NCBI RefSeq assembly: GCF_947499065.1
Contig: NZ_CANMMT010000001.1
Coordinates: 124,001-188,000 of the forward strand
Direction of reading: 5' to 3'
Length of the DNA: 64,000 nt
Origin: an uncultured Tenacibaculum sp.
GTDB taxonomy: Bacteria > Bacteroidota > Bacteroidia > Flavobacteriales > Flavobacteriaceae
The first letter of the stretch is position 1; each line of letters starts with the position of its first letter. This document shows positions 1 to 8,639 of the stretch, piece after piece. The notes under the pieces are model-generated. The model saw only the letters and a list, made by a program, of their open reading frames with translations. It ran no database searches and was not told the DNA's origin. The position numbers and the translations under genes were made by a program.

Positions 1-198
1 GCAAAGGCTGAGGCAGAACATGCTAAAGTTGGTGTTCGTAATGCTCGTAAAGACGCTAACAATGAAATCAAGAAAACTGAAGCTTCTGATGATATGAAGA
101 AAAATGCAGAAGCAAGCGTTCAGGATTTAACAGATAGTTTTGTTAAAAATATTGATGAAAAATATTCTGTAAAAGAAAAAGAAATTATGACTGTTTAG
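1..198 (+). CDS. frr: Ribosome recycling factor, C-terminal part (5' end outside window)
   Basis: The frame is open from base 1 and stops at 196-198, giving the last 65 residues of ribosome recycling factor. RRF works with EF-G to split the post-termination ribosome in the cytoplasm. The visible part is the end of the long three-helix bundle, with the family pattern VGVRNARKDANNEIKK followed by a charged helix ending in KEIMTV. A strong hairpin terminator follows directly, so this is the end of its transcript. In most bacteria frr follows pyrH, which would lie to the left of the window. The family call is firm for such a short fragment because the VRNxRR/K-type segment is highly conserved. 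Confidence 0.9.
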   Translation, partial: AKAEAEHAKVGVRNARKDANNEIKKTEASDDMKKNAEASVQDLTDSFVKNIDEKYSVKEKEIMTV

Positions 199-220
199 GT
201 CTCTTTATAAACATTATAAA

Positions 221-250
221 AAAGAGTGTTTTTAAGACACTCTTTTTTTT
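221..250 (+). terminator. Rho-independent terminator after frr
   Basis: A perfect 9-bp stem, AAAGAGTGT (221-229) with ACACTCTTT (237-245), a 7-nt loop and a run of Ts to 250. It sits 22 nt after the frr stop codon. Confidence 0.9.
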
Positions 251-272
251 CGTTTAATTGTTTCATTTACCC

Positions 273-280
273 TAACTTTG
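273..280 (+). promoter_or_regulatory. Bacteroidota -7 box (TAACTTTG)
   Basis: TAACTTTG matches the TAnnTTTG consensus used by the primary sigma factor of Bacteroidota. It ends 15 nt before the start codon of the exporter gene at 296. No convincing -33 TTG is seen at the expected distance. Confidence 0.6.
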
Positions 281-295
281 CTAAAATTTTTTTGA

Positions 296-2659
296 ATGAC
301 TTTTTGGACTAAAATCGCAGGATTTTTACTACGAAACCGATACTTGGTTTTAATTACTATAGCTGTTATTACGGGACTTTTAGTCACTCAGATGAAGTAT
401 ATGCGTTTTTCATATACTGAGGCAAATTTGCTTCCTAAAGATCACGAAGCAAACATTCAATACGACAAGTTTTTAGAAATTTTTGGTGAGGAAGGAAATT
501 TAGTTATCCTAGGTGTAAAAGATTCAACAATTTTTACCCCTAAAAAGTTTAACGCTTGGAATAAACTTGTAAAGAGTTTAGATAGTGTAAAACAAGTTGA
601 TTTTACTGTTTCAATAGCTGATGTAAAACAACTAAAAGCAGATAGAAAAAAAAGAAAATTTGTTTTAGAACCTTTATTTGACAAAGTTCCTTCAACTGAT
701 GAAGAAGTTAATAAAATAAAGAAACAATTATTTGAAAAACTTCCTTTTTACGATAATTTATTATACAACGATCAAGGTACTTTACAAACTGCTATTTATA
801 TTAATAAAGACATTGTAAATACTCCAGCTAGGAGAGATTTTATCGCTGAAATTTTAATTCCTACTATAGACAAATTTGAGAAAGATAATAACATAGATGT
901 TCGTGTTTCTGGAATGCCTTATATACGTACAGTAAATTCCCAAAACATTATTAATGAAATGGGAATATTTGTAGTTGGTGCACTACTAATTACCGCTATT
1001 ATATTCTTTTTCTTTTTCCGTTCGTTTAGAGCAACGTTCATAACCCTATTAGTAGTAGGTATTGGTGTAGTATGGGCATTTGGATTTATTGGTTTATTCA
1101 GATATGAAATTACGGTACTTTCTGCATTAATTCCTCCATTAATTATTGTAATTGGTGTACCAAATGCGGTATTTTTAATTAACAAATACCAGCAAGAAAT
1201 AAAAAAACACGGTAATCAAGCAAAGTCTTTACAACGTGTAATTTCAAAAATTGGTAATGCTACCTTAATGACAAACATAACAACGGCTTCTGGTTTTGCA
1301 ACCTTTGTTTTTGTTAAGAGTCAATTATTAAGAGAATTTGGTATTCTAGCATCGGTTAATATTATCAGTATTTTCATACTTGCTTTATTAATTATTCCAA
1401 TCTTATACAGTTTTATGCCTCTTCCAGAGAAAAAGCATTTAAACCATTTAGAAAAAAGATGGATGGGGAATGTAGTTTCTTGGATGGAACGCATGGTAAA
1501 GCAACAAAGAATTGCAATTTATATTACTACAGTAATCGTTATCATATTAAGTATGATAGGATTATTTCAAATCCGAGTTTCTGGTAGTTTAATTGAAGAC
1601 ATGCCAAAAGGTATGCAGTTTTATAAGGACATCAAATTTTTTGAAAGCGAATTTGGAGGTATTATGCCTTTAGAAATTTTAATAGACACCAAAAGAGAAA
1701 AAGGTGTTATGAAACTTTCTACTTTGAAAAAGATGGAAAAGTTAAATGAAACTATTGAAACTTTCCCTGAGTTATCAAAACCTATTTCAGTAACTAACTT
1801 AGTTAAATATTCTAAGCAAGCATATTATAAAGGAAATCCAAAATATTATCAACTACCAACGAGTCAGGAAAAAGCACACATTTTTGCTTATACTAAAAAC
1901 TCAAATAGTAACGCTGGTATGTTGAAAAACTTTGTAGACGAAACTGGTCGTTATGCACGTATCACTACTTTTATGAAAGATATTGGTACAGATAAAATGG
2001 ACATTATTCAGGATCGTTTACAAGCTGTTATAAAGAAGCAGTTTCCAGACGAAAAGTTTAACGTTTCTATGACTGGTAAAGCATTGGTATTTTTAAAAGG
2101 AACTAACTATTTAATTAAAAACCTAGTTATTTCTTTATCATTAGCCATATTATTGATTTCAATCTTTATGGCATGGATGTTCCGTTCTTACAAAATGATA
2201 TTTATATCATTAATACCAAATATACTTCCTTTATTAATTACTGCTGGATTAATGGGATTCTTTAGTATCCCTATTAAACCTTCAACAATTTTAGTATTTA
2301 GTATTGCTTTTGGTATTTCAGTTGACGATACAATTCACTTTTTAGCTAAATATCGTCAAGAATTACTAGCTAACAACTGGAAAATAAAGCCAGCGGTGTA
2401 TGCTGCTCTCCGCGAAACAGGAGTTAGTATGTTTTATACTTCAATAGTATTATTTTTCGGTTTCTTAGTTTTTACAGTTTCTAGTTTTGGAGGAACAATT
2501 GCCTTAGGAGGTCTTGTCTCTGTTACTCTTTTATTAGCAATGGTATCAAACTTATTATTACTACCTTCTCTATTACTTTCTTTTGAGAAAAAGATTGCGA
2601 ATAAAAAGGTTTTAAAAGAAACTAACTTTAAAATTTTGCCTCCAAAAGAAGACAAATAA
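296..2659 (+). CDS. RND superfamily MMPL-type exporter
   Basis: A 787-residue inner-membrane protein of the MMPL/HpnN branch of the RND superfamily, which use the proton gradient to move lipids or other hydrophobic compounds. It shows the duplicated RND plan: a TM helix at about residues 13-33, a large periplasmic domain, a block of five or six TM helices (about 220-375) including a sterol-sensing-like segment with PPLIIVIGVPNAVFLINKY, a second lone TM near 405-425, a second periplasmic domain, and a final TM block (about 615-765). The last block carries FGISVDDTIHF, whose Asp pair resembles the proton-relay residues of RND pumps. No adaptor or outer-membrane partner is adjacent, which fits single-gene MMPL exporters. 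The substrate is unknown. Confidence 0.85.
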   Translation: MTFWTKIAGFLLRNRYLVLITIAVITGLLVTQMKYMRFSYTEANLLPKDHEANIQYDKFLEIFGEEGNLVILGVKDSTIFTPKKFNAWNKLVKSLDSVKQVDFTVSIADVKQLKADRKKRKFVLEPLFDKVPSTDEEVNKIKKQLFEKLPFYDNLLYNDQGTLQTAIYINKDIVNTPARRDFIAEILIPTIDKFEKDNNIDVRVSGMPYIRTVNSQNIINEMGIFVVGALLITAIIFFFFFRSFRATFITLLVVGIGVVWAFGFIGLFRYEITVLSALIPPLIIVIGVPNAVFLINKYQQEIKKHGNQAKSLQRVISKIGNATLMTNITTASGFATFVFVKSQLLREFGILASVNIISIFILALLIIPILYSFMPLPEKKHLNHLEKRWMGNVVSWMERMVKQQRIAIYITTVIVIILSMIGLFQIRVSGSLIEDMPKGMQFYKDIKFFESEFGGIMPLEILIDTKREKGVMKLSTLKKMEKLNETIETFPELSKPISVTNLVKYSKQAYYKGNPKYYQLPTSQEKAHIFAYTKNSNSNAGMLKNFVDETGRYARITTFMKDIGTDKMDIIQDRLQAVIKKQFPDEKFNVSMTGKALVFLKGTNYLIKNLVISLSLAILLISIFMAWMFRSYKMIFISLIPNILPLLITAGLMGFFSIPIKPSTILVFSIAFGISVDDTIHFLAKYRQELLANNWKIKPAVYAALRETGVSMFYTSIVLFFGFLVFTVSSFGGTIALGGLVSVTLLLAMVSNLLLLPSLLLSFEKKIANKKVLKETNFKILPPKEDK

Positions 2660-2710
2660 AAGTTTACTCGCATTTTATAGATCAACATTGCTCAATTCTT
2701 TGTAAAAAAG

Positions 2711-2718
2711 TATCTTTG
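2711..2718 (+). promoter_or_regulatory. Bacteroidota -7 box (TATCTTTG) of asnS
   Basis: TATCTTTG fits TAnnTTTG and ends 18 nt before the asnS start codon, predicting a leader of about 12 nt. Confidence 0.6.
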
Positions 2719-2736
2719 CTCTTCAATTTTTAAAAG

Positions 2737-4170
2737 ATGAAAAGAAGTAGCGTTAAAGAATTATTACATTCTGAAAAATTTTTACAAGAAGTACATGTAA
2801 AAGGATGGGTTAGAACTTTTAGAAGCAATCGTTTTATTGCTCTAAATGATGGTTCTACTATTAATAATATTCAATGTGTTGTCGATTTTGAAAATACAAA
2901 TGAAGAACTTTTAAAAAGAATAAATACTGGCGCTGCAGTTAGCATTACAGGTACCTTAGAAGAAAGTCAAGGAAAAGGACAAAAAGTTGAAATTCAAGTA
3001 ACAGATTTAGAAATCTTAGGTGATTCTAATCCTGATGAATATCCAATTCAACCAAAAAGACATAGCCTTGAGTTTTTACGTGAAAATGCACATTTACGCA
3101 TTAGAACAAATACATTTAGTGCTGTTATGAGAGTACGTTCAGCTTTATCTTTTGCTGTTCACAAATATTTCCAAGAAAATGGTTTTAACTATGTAAATAC
3201 ACCAATTATTACTGGATCTGATGCTGAAGGTGCTGGTGAAATGTTTCATGTTACAAACTTCGAAGCTAACAAAGCTCCATTAAATGAAGATGGTAATGTA
3301 GATTATACTCAAGATTTTTTTGGTAAGGAAACAAACTTAACAGTATCTGGTCAATTAGAAGCTGAGACTTATGCAATGGCATTAGGTAAGGTATACACTT
3401 TTGGACCTACATTTAGAGCTGAAAATTCTAATACAACACGTCACTTAGCTGAATTTTGGATGATTGAACCTGAGGTTGCATTCAATGATTTAGATGCTAA
3501 CATGGACCTATCTGAAGATTTTATCAAGTCAGTTTTAAAATATGTATTAGATAACTGTAAAGATGATTTAGCCTTTTTAGATAGCCGTTTAACTCAAGAG
3601 GAGAAATCTAAGCCTCAAGCGCAACGTAGTGAAATGACTTTAATTGAAAAGTTAAACTTCGTTGTAGATAATAACTTTAAACGTGTTTCTTATACAGAAG
3701 CCATAGATATATTACGTAACTCTAAGCCTAATAAAAAGAAAAAATTCCAATTCCCTGTGAACGAATGGGGTGTTGATTTACAATCGGAGCACGAGCGTTA
3801 TTTAGTTGAAAAACACTTTAAATGTCCAGTAATCTTATTTGATTACCCTGCAGATATTAAAGCATTCTATATGCGTTTAAATGAAGATGGAAAAACTGTA
3901 CGTGCTATGGATGTTTTATTCCCTGGTATTGGAGAAATGGTTGGAGGATCACAGCGTGAGGAGCGTTTAGATGTATTAAAAGAGAAAATGGCTGCTTTAG
4001 ATATTCCAGAAGAGGAATTATGGTGGTATTTAGATACTCGTAAATTTGGTACAGCTGTGCATTCAGGTTTTGGTTTAGGATTTGAACGTTTAGTATTATT
4101 TACTACAGGTATGAGTAATATTAGAGATGTTATACCATTTCCTAGAACACCTCAAAACGCAGAGTTTTAA
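2737..4170 (+). CDS. asnS: Asparaginyl-tRNA synthetase
   Basis: A 477-residue class II aminoacyl-tRNA synthetase that charges tRNA-Asn with asparagine in the cytoplasm. The N-terminal OB fold (about residues 15-105) binds the anticodon. The catalytic domain shows class II motif 2 as [19 protein letters not shown], and motif 3 near the C terminus as [12 protein letters not shown], followed by the AsnRS/AspRS ending [11 protein letters not shown]. AsnRS is favoured over AspRS because the bacterial AspRS insertion domain is absent and the length is normal for AsnRS. It has its own promoter box and terminator, so it is probably transcribed alone. Confidence 0.97.
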   Translation: MKRSSVKELLHSEKFLQEVHVKGWVRTFRSNRFIALNDGSTINNIQCVVDFENTNEELLKRINTGAAVSITGTLEESQGKGQKVEIQVTDLEILGDSNPDEYPIQPKRHSLEFLRENAHLRIRTNTFSAVMRVRSALSFAVHKYFQENGFNYVNTPIITGSDAEGAGEMFHVTNFEANKAPLNEDGNVDYTQDFFGKETNLTVSGQLEAETYAMALGKVYTFGPTFRAENSNTTRHLAEFWMIEPEVAFNDLDANMDLSEDFIKSVLKYVLDNCKDDLAFLDSRLTQEEKSKPQAQRSEMTLIEKLNFVVDNNFKRVSYTEAIDILRNSKPNKKKKFQFPVNEWGVDLQSEHERYLVEKHFKCPVILFDYPADIKAFYMRLNEDGKTVRAMDVLFPGIGEMVGGSQREERLDVLKEKMAALDIPEEELWWYLDTRKFGTAVHSGFGLGFERLVLFTTGMSNIRDVIPFPRTPQNAEF

Positions 4171-4194
4171 AAAAATCATAAAACTTATAAACAC

Positions 4195-4230
4195 AATCGT
4201 CATTCCTTATAGAATGGCGATTTTTTTTTA
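4195..4230 (+). terminator. Rho-independent terminator after asnS
   Basis: An 11-bp stem, AATCGTCATTC with GAATGGCGATT (one G-U pair), a 6-nt loop and a run of nine Ts. Confidence 0.85.
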
Positions 4231-4240
4231 AGCCTTTTCT

Positions 4241-4248
4241 TATATTTG
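4241..4248 (+). promoter_or_regulatory. -7 box (TATATTTG) of rpoN, leaderless spacing
   Basis: TATATTTG ends 5 nt before the rpoN ATG at 4254. Because Bacteroidota transcription starts a few bases after this box, the transcript should begin at or very near the start codon. Confidence 0.6.
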
Positions 4249-4253
4249 TAAAT

Positions 4254-5717
4254 ATGCTAAAACAAGGTTTACATCATAAATTATTACAAAAATTATCTCC
4301 TCAACAAATTCAGTTGATGAAACTAATTCAATTGCCTACGCAAGCATTTGAAGAACGTTTAAAACAAGAAATAGAAGAAAATCCAGCTTTAGATACTGGT
4401 AAAGAAGAACCTGAGAGTTTTGAAGATACTTTATCTAATGATTCTGACTATGATGATACTGGAAACGAAAAAATTGAAACAGACGATATTAATATCGATG
4501 AGTATTTAAGTGACGATGAATTTCCTAGCTATAAAACTCAAGCAAATAACTATTCATCTGATGATGATGAGAAACAAGTTCCTTATGCAGCTGGAACTAC
4601 CTTTCATCAATCCTTAAAAAATCAATTAAACACTTTTAGAATTGACGATGAGGAACGTGCTATTGCTGAATTTTTAGTTGGAAGTATTGACGATAGTGGT
4701 TATATCCGTAGGGATATTATTGATTTAGTAGATGATTTAGCTTTTACTCAAAACGTATTTACTACCGAAGAAAAAGTAACAACTGTTTTAAAAACTGTAG
4801 TTCAACGATTAGACCCTATTGGTGTTGGCGCTTTAGATTTGAAAGAATGTTTAATTATTCAACTTAAATCTAAACCAGAAAAGAAAAGTATTTCATTAGC
4901 GATAAATATTCTCGAAAATGCTTTTGATCATTTTGTAAAGAAGCATTACAAAAAGCTTCTCGAAAAATTTGACATCGATGAGGAACAATTAAAAGAAGTA
5001 ATTGCTGAAATAAGTAAATTAAATCCAAAACCTGGAAGTTCTTATGCTGGTAATAATAAAATAGCAGAACAAATTGTTCCAGATTTCTCTATACGCATTA
5101 TTGACGGTAATTTAGAACTTACTTTAAATTCTCGAAATGCTCCTGAATTACATGTTTCTAGAGAATACAACAATATGTTAAAAGGATACAGTAAATCTAA
5201 AGAGAAAAGCAAAGCTCAGAAAGACGCTGTATTATTTATAAAACAAAAATTAGATGCTGCTAAATGGTTTATTGATGCTATAAAACAACGTCAACAAACA
5301 CTTTTAGTTACTATGAATGCTATTATGCATCGCCAAGAAGAGTATTTCTTAACTGGTGATGAACGTAAGTTAAAACCGATGATTTTAAAGGACATTGCTG
5401 ATGAAATTCAAATGGATGTATCAACAGTATCGCGAGTTGCTAATAGTAAATATGTTTCTACGCCTTATGGAACTAAATTAATTAAAGATTTCTTCTCTGA
5501 ATCAATGAAAAATGATCAAGGAGAAGATGTTTCAACCAGGGAAATTAAAAAGATTTTAGAAACTGTTATCAATGAGGAAGAAAAAAGGAAACCTCTAACT
5601 GATGAGAAATTATCAAAACTTTTGAAAGAAAAAGGATACCCTATTGCTAGAAGAACTGTAGCTAAATATAGAGAACAGTTAGATATTCCAGTAGCTAGAT
5701 TACGTAAAGAAATATAA
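4254..5717 (+). CDS. rpoN: RNA polymerase sigma-54 factor
   Basis: A 487-residue sigma-54, the alternative sigma factor that needs AAA+ activators to open promoters. Region I is the Gln/Leu-rich N terminus (QKLSPQQIQLMKLIQLP). It is followed by an acidic linker (about residues 55-105), the core-binding domain, a helix-turn-helix (LKDIADEIQMDVSTVSRV) and the C-terminal RpoN box ARRTVAKYRE that reads the -24 element. All expected parts are present and the length is normal. The stop codon shares its last A with the ATG of the next gene, so the two are probably co-transcribed. No sigma-54 activator is encoded in this window. Confidence 0.97.
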   Translation: MLKQGLHHKLLQKLSPQQIQLMKLIQLPTQAFEERLKQEIEENPALDTGKEEPESFEDTLSNDSDYDDTGNEKIETDDINIDEYLSDDEFPSYKTQANNYSSDDDEKQVPYAAGTTFHQSLKNQLNTFRIDDEERAIAEFLVGSIDDSGYIRRDIIDLVDDLAFTQNVFTTEEKVTTVLKTVVQRLDPIGVGALDLKECLIIQLKSKPEKKSISLAINILENAFDHFVKKHYKKLLEKFDIDEEQLKEVIAEISKLNPKPGSSYAGNNKIAEQIVPDFSIRIIDGNLELTLNSRNAPELHVSREYNNMLKGYSKSKEKSKAQKDAVLFIKQKLDAAKWFIDAIKQRQQTLLVTMNAIMHRQEEYFLTGDERKLKPMILKDIADEIQMDVSTVSRVANSKYVSTPYGTKLIKDFFSESMKNDQGEDVSTREIKKILETVINEEEKRKPLTDEKLSKLLKEKGYPIARRTVAKYREQLDIPVARLRKEI

Positions 5718-6319
5718 TGGAACGTTGGCATAAATTCATATCAACCATTCTTCACCCAATTGTAATGCCTACGATTGGGATTATTCTTTATTTTATCTTA
5801 ACCCCAATTAATTTAAGTTCGCGACAACAATATACCATATTGGGAATTGTTTTTATTGCTACTTATATTATCCCACTTCTTTTATTAGTTTTTTTAAAAC
5901 GTATAAACTATATAAAATCATTTCAAGTACATGGAATTAAAGAACGACGAATTCCAATATTTTTTATGATGACATTATTGTTTATGGTTGGTAAGTTCTT
6001 TGCTGAAATAAGTATTATAAGGGATTTATCTTATTTATTTTTTGGTGTTGTATTAGGATTAATTGTAATTTATTTACTCTTTATATCAAAAATAAAAAGC
6101 AGCTTACATTTATTATCAATGGGAGCAGCAACCGGTTATTTTTTATTATTCCAACAAATACATAGTATCAATATCCTACCTTTAATTATAGTTTTTATTT
6201 TACTTTCTGGGATATTAGCAGCCTCAAGATTGCATTTAAAGGCTCATACTAGCAGGGAAGTGTATATTGGTTTTTTTATTGGCTTAATTAGCCCTTTTTT
6301 AGCTTTCTATATTTTATAA
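5717..6319 (+). CDS. PAP2-like integral membrane protein
   Basis: A 200-residue protein with about six hydrophobic segments, translationally coupled to rpoN by a 1-nt overlap. The end of the protein, SRLHLKAHTSREV, resembles PAP2 phosphatase motif 3 (SRx5HxxxD) with Glu in place of Asp. The middle, SSLHLLSMGAATG, stands where motif 2 (PSGH) is expected but lacks its residues, and motif 1 is only hinted at by KERRIP. It may therefore be a divergent or inactive lipid or phospho-ester phosphatase. PAP2 membership is moderately likely and catalytic activity is doubtful. Its stop codon overlaps that of the convergent gene on the other strand. Confidence 0.55.
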   Translation: MERWHKFISTILHPIVMPTIGIILYFILTPINLSSRQQYTILGIVFIATYIIPLLLLVFLKRINYIKSFQVHGIKERRIPIFFMMTLLFMVGKFFAEISIIRDLSYLFFGVVLGLIVIYLLFISKIKSSLHLLSMGAATGYFLLFQQIHSINILPLIIVFILLSGILAASRLHLKAHTSREVYIGFFIGLISPFLAFYIL

Positions 6320-6988
6320 CAGGTAAAAACTCAATCCAAACTTAATTACCTTAGTATTTATTGGATTTCCGTTTAATACAGCATTTTTAAACATAGATGT
6401 TAAGCCATAATAGGCATGAAAGTTAAAAGTACCATATCCAGCTGATAATATTAAACCTGCTTGAAATTTATTGAACTGAGAAATGTTTGAAAAACTTACA
6501 GTAGTACCAGCTGCATTATTATAACGAAAAACATTACTAAAATTATAACTTAGTTTAACACCTGTATAAACTCTCCAAAAAGAATAAGTTTTAGCCGTTG
6601 AAGTTCTCCATCTAAACTGAATAGGCATTTCAACAGCATGTGTTTTTAATTTATTAGCTGTTATTGTATTGTTAACTTCAAACACATTCCTATCAGTTTC
6701 AGAAATATTCAAACTATGATTAAAAGAATCAAAAGCATATCCTAAACCTACTCCAATAGCTATTTGTCCACTTTTAACAAGGGGAATATCTTTTATATAA
6801 CCTCCAGAAAAACCAAAAGAAAAACCACTTTTAGCTACTTCTAATGGCTGTTTATTTAACACATTATATGTTACATCAATATACAACTGATCTTCCCAAT
6901 ACTTATCTCCAACTTGTAAAGAATCCTTTTGAGAATAAGCAGTGATAGTTAAAAATAGTACAAAAAATATTTGAATATAGTTTTTCAT
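6314..6988 (-). CDS. Outer-membrane beta-barrel protein, PorT-like
   Basis: A 224-residue exported protein. The N terminus MKNYIQIFFVLFLTITAYSQ is a signal peptide ending in the SQ-type cleavage site common in flavobacteria. The rest is a run of alternating amphipathic strands (for example GFSFGFSGGYIKD, FGLSFYLL at the end) typical of a small outer-membrane barrel. It ends in hydrophobic residues, as barrels handled by BamA do. The size and layout resemble the PorT/SprT and porin-family barrels of Bacteroidota, but I cannot confirm that it is the type IX secretion protein PorT. It lies downstream of the exbD operon behind a terminator, so it may be transcribed separately. Confidence 0.6.
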   Translation of the reverse strand: MKNYIQIFFVLFLTITAYSQKDSLQVGDKYWEDQLYIDVTYNVLNKQPLEVAKSGFSFGFSGGYIKDIPLVKSGQIAIGVGLGYAFDSFNHSLNISETDRNVFEVNNTITANKLKTHAVEMPIQFRWRTSTAKTYSFWRVYTGVKLSYNFSNVFRYNNAAGTTVSFSNISQFNKFQAGLILSAGYGTFNFHAYYGLTSMFKNAVLNGNPINTKVIKFGLSFYLL

Positions 6989-7023
6989 AATTATCTAACG
7001 CTAAATATAGTTTTTTGGTATAA

Positions 7024-7053
7024 AAAAAGAGCAACCATAGGATTGCTCTTTTT
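7024..7053 (-). terminator. Terminator of the exbB-exbD operon
   Basis: An 11-bp perfect stem (AAAAAGAGCAA with TTGCTCTTTTT) around an 8-nt loop, with A/T runs on both sides. It sits just after the last exbD stop codon and in front of the PorT-like gene. Confidence 0.85.
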
Positions 7054-7071
7054 TAATTTATTTAAAAGTAA

Positions 7072-7542
7072 TTACTTTTGAATTTCACTTGCTTTGTGAG
7101 TAGATAAACTTAATTTAAGAGCATTAACATCTCTTAATTTCTCACGAATATCAGCTAAAGTACCAACACTCGATTCTTTATCTGCCTTAATAGAAGTTGT
7201 CATAAAAGGAACTTCAGCTTCTGATACATTACCTCTTTCTAAGAAAATGAAAGCTGGTACGTCATCAGGTGTAGCGATTTTATCATTTAACTGAATTCTG
7301 TTATAACTAGTTCCATACTTAGCATCTTTTGCCTTACCTACGTAAATTGTACTTACCAAACTTTTACGTTCAAGCTTTTTAACTTCACTTGCGCTTGGTA
7401 AACGAGGTGCTTCAATAGATAAATCTGTTTCTCTCATTACAGTTGTTACCATAAAAAAGAATAATAACATGAAAACAATATCAGGAAGTGAAGAAGTATT
7501 CACTGCTGGCATCTCTTTTTTCTTCTTTTTAAACTTAGACAT
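7072..7542 (-). CDS. exbD: ExbD/TolR family protein (second exbD of the operon)
   Basis: A 156-residue ExbD-type subunit of a proton-driven energy-transfer complex. A basic cytoplasmic N terminus (SKFKKKKKE) leads into one TM helix with the essential Asp (SLPDIVFMLLFFFMVTT). A periplasmic domain of about 110 residues follows. With ExbB it couples the proton gradient to TonB, which drives TonB receptors such as those at 11.6, 33.6 and 48.8 kb. It is the last gene of a four-gene minus-strand operon, 18 nt after the other exbD. No tonB gene is in the operon. Confidence 0.9.
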   Translation of the reverse strand: MSKFKKKKKEMPAVNTSSLPDIVFMLLFFFMVTTVMRETDLSIEAPRLPSASEVKKLERKSLVSTIYVGKAKDAKYGTSYNRIQLNDKIATPDDVPAFIFLERGNVSEAEVPFMTTSIKADKESSVGTLADIREKLRDVNALKLSLSTHKASEIQK

Positions 7543-7560
7543 ACTTATATTGTTTTATTA

Positions 7561-8187
7561 TTATTGAACATTAGTTGGTTCACTATCAGATATAATCTGT
7601 GGATAACTACTTTTTATATCTTCAACCTTCTTTCTTAATGACTCATCTTTTCTTGCACTCGCTTTAAAAGCTTTATCTAATTCTGTAAAACTCATACCAT
7701 ATTTTTGTTGGCATAATTTATTACGTAATTCAGAATAAGCTTTTAATAACTCGTTTTGTACAGCTACATAAATCCCATATTCAGTACCTCTATCACTCTC
7801 TACAGAAATAATAGCCTTATTAGGGTGATCTGAAGATGTTGGATCTTTAGCTCCATTACAGTAGTTACAAGGTGCTCCTGCATCTTTCCCAGGCATTGGA
7901 TTACCAGTACCTCCACCATTGTCTATAAATTTAATAGCAGCATCTTTTAAGTCTTTTAACTCCATAGCCTCATCCTCTACAAGTAATTGGTTATTTCTGT
8001 TAATACTAACTTGAAAAATATTTTTTTGCTTTACAATTGGCGGTTCAACATCCGTTTTTTCAGCTAACTTTTTAGGGATACCTGAATCCACATCCATTGT
8101 TGTTGTTACAAGGAAAAAGATTAGTAGCAAGAATGCAATATCTGCCATCGAACCTGCATTAATTTCTGGGCTTTCTCTTCTTGCCAT
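7561..8187 (-). CDS. exbD: ExbD/TolR family protein with a cysteine-bearing insertion
   Basis: A 208-residue ExbD homologue. The single TM helix holds the conserved Asp (GSMADIAFLLLIFFLVTTT). It is about 50 residues longer than its neighbour because of a Gly/Pro-rich insertion in the periplasmic domain (about residues 90-125) that contains a CNYC pair; another Cys follows later (KLCQQKYG). The insertion could form a disulfide or a metal site, which is not a feature of enterobacterial ExbD. It lies 6 nt downstream of the small membrane protein gene, in the same operon as exbB. Confidence 0.88.
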   Translation of the reverse strand: MARRESPEINAGSMADIAFLLLIFFLVTTTMDVDSGIPKKLAEKTDVEPPIVKQKNIFQVSINRNNQLLVEDEAMELKDLKDAAIKFIDNGGGTGNPMPGKDAGAPCNYCNGAKDPTSSDHPNKAIISVESDRGTEYGIYVAVQNELLKAYSELRNKLCQQKYGMSFTELDKAFKASARKDESLRKKVEDIKSSYPQIISDSEPTNVQ

Positions 8188-8193
8188 AATTTT

Positions 8194-8631
8194 TTATGAT
8201 TTAACGATTCCTTTTAATAAATCCACTACAAAAAAGCCTCCAGCGATAACTCCTAAAATCATGCTAAAGCTAATTCCTGTTCCTACCCATTTAGAAGTTC
8301 CTCCTTGCGCTGCTAATACACCACCATCTGCACCTATAACTTGTGCATCTGAAGACATAAAGTAAGAAATTGCAAAAAGTACTCCTAAAGCTACTAGTCC
8401 TAATAATGTTTTCTTTAATGCTGCAGGGTTTTTAAACATTCCCCATAAAGAAGCAACTATAGCCACTACAACTACTCCTATTAATAACCAAGTTGAATAA
8501 CTAACCAACGGTCCAACAGCACCAGAAAGCGCCTCGACGTCTTCCTTATCTATTCTAACAACGTTTACAAATAGCCCTGCACCAATAATTGATATCGCAG
8601 CTATAAGTAATGTTAATACTTTACTATTCAT
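8194..8631 (-). CDS. Small membrane protein of the ExbBD operon
   Basis: A 145-residue protein with about four hydrophobic stretches: 4-26, 45-67, 73-92 and 118-142. It has no catalytic motif that I recognise. It lies between exbB and the first exbD, with gaps of 8 and 6 nt. From memory this position is conserved in flavobacterial ExbBD clusters, so a role in assembly or regulation of the proton channel is reasonable. That role is inferred from context only. Confidence 0.7.
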   Translation of the reverse strand: MNSKVLTLLIAAISIIGAGLFVNVVRIDKEDVEALSGAVGPLVSYSTWLLIGVVVVAIVASLWGMFKNPAALKKTLLGLVALGVLFAISYFMSSDAQVIGADGGVLAAQGGTSKWVGTGISFSMILGVIAGGFFVVDLLKGIVKS

Positions 8632-8639
8632 ATGATTTA

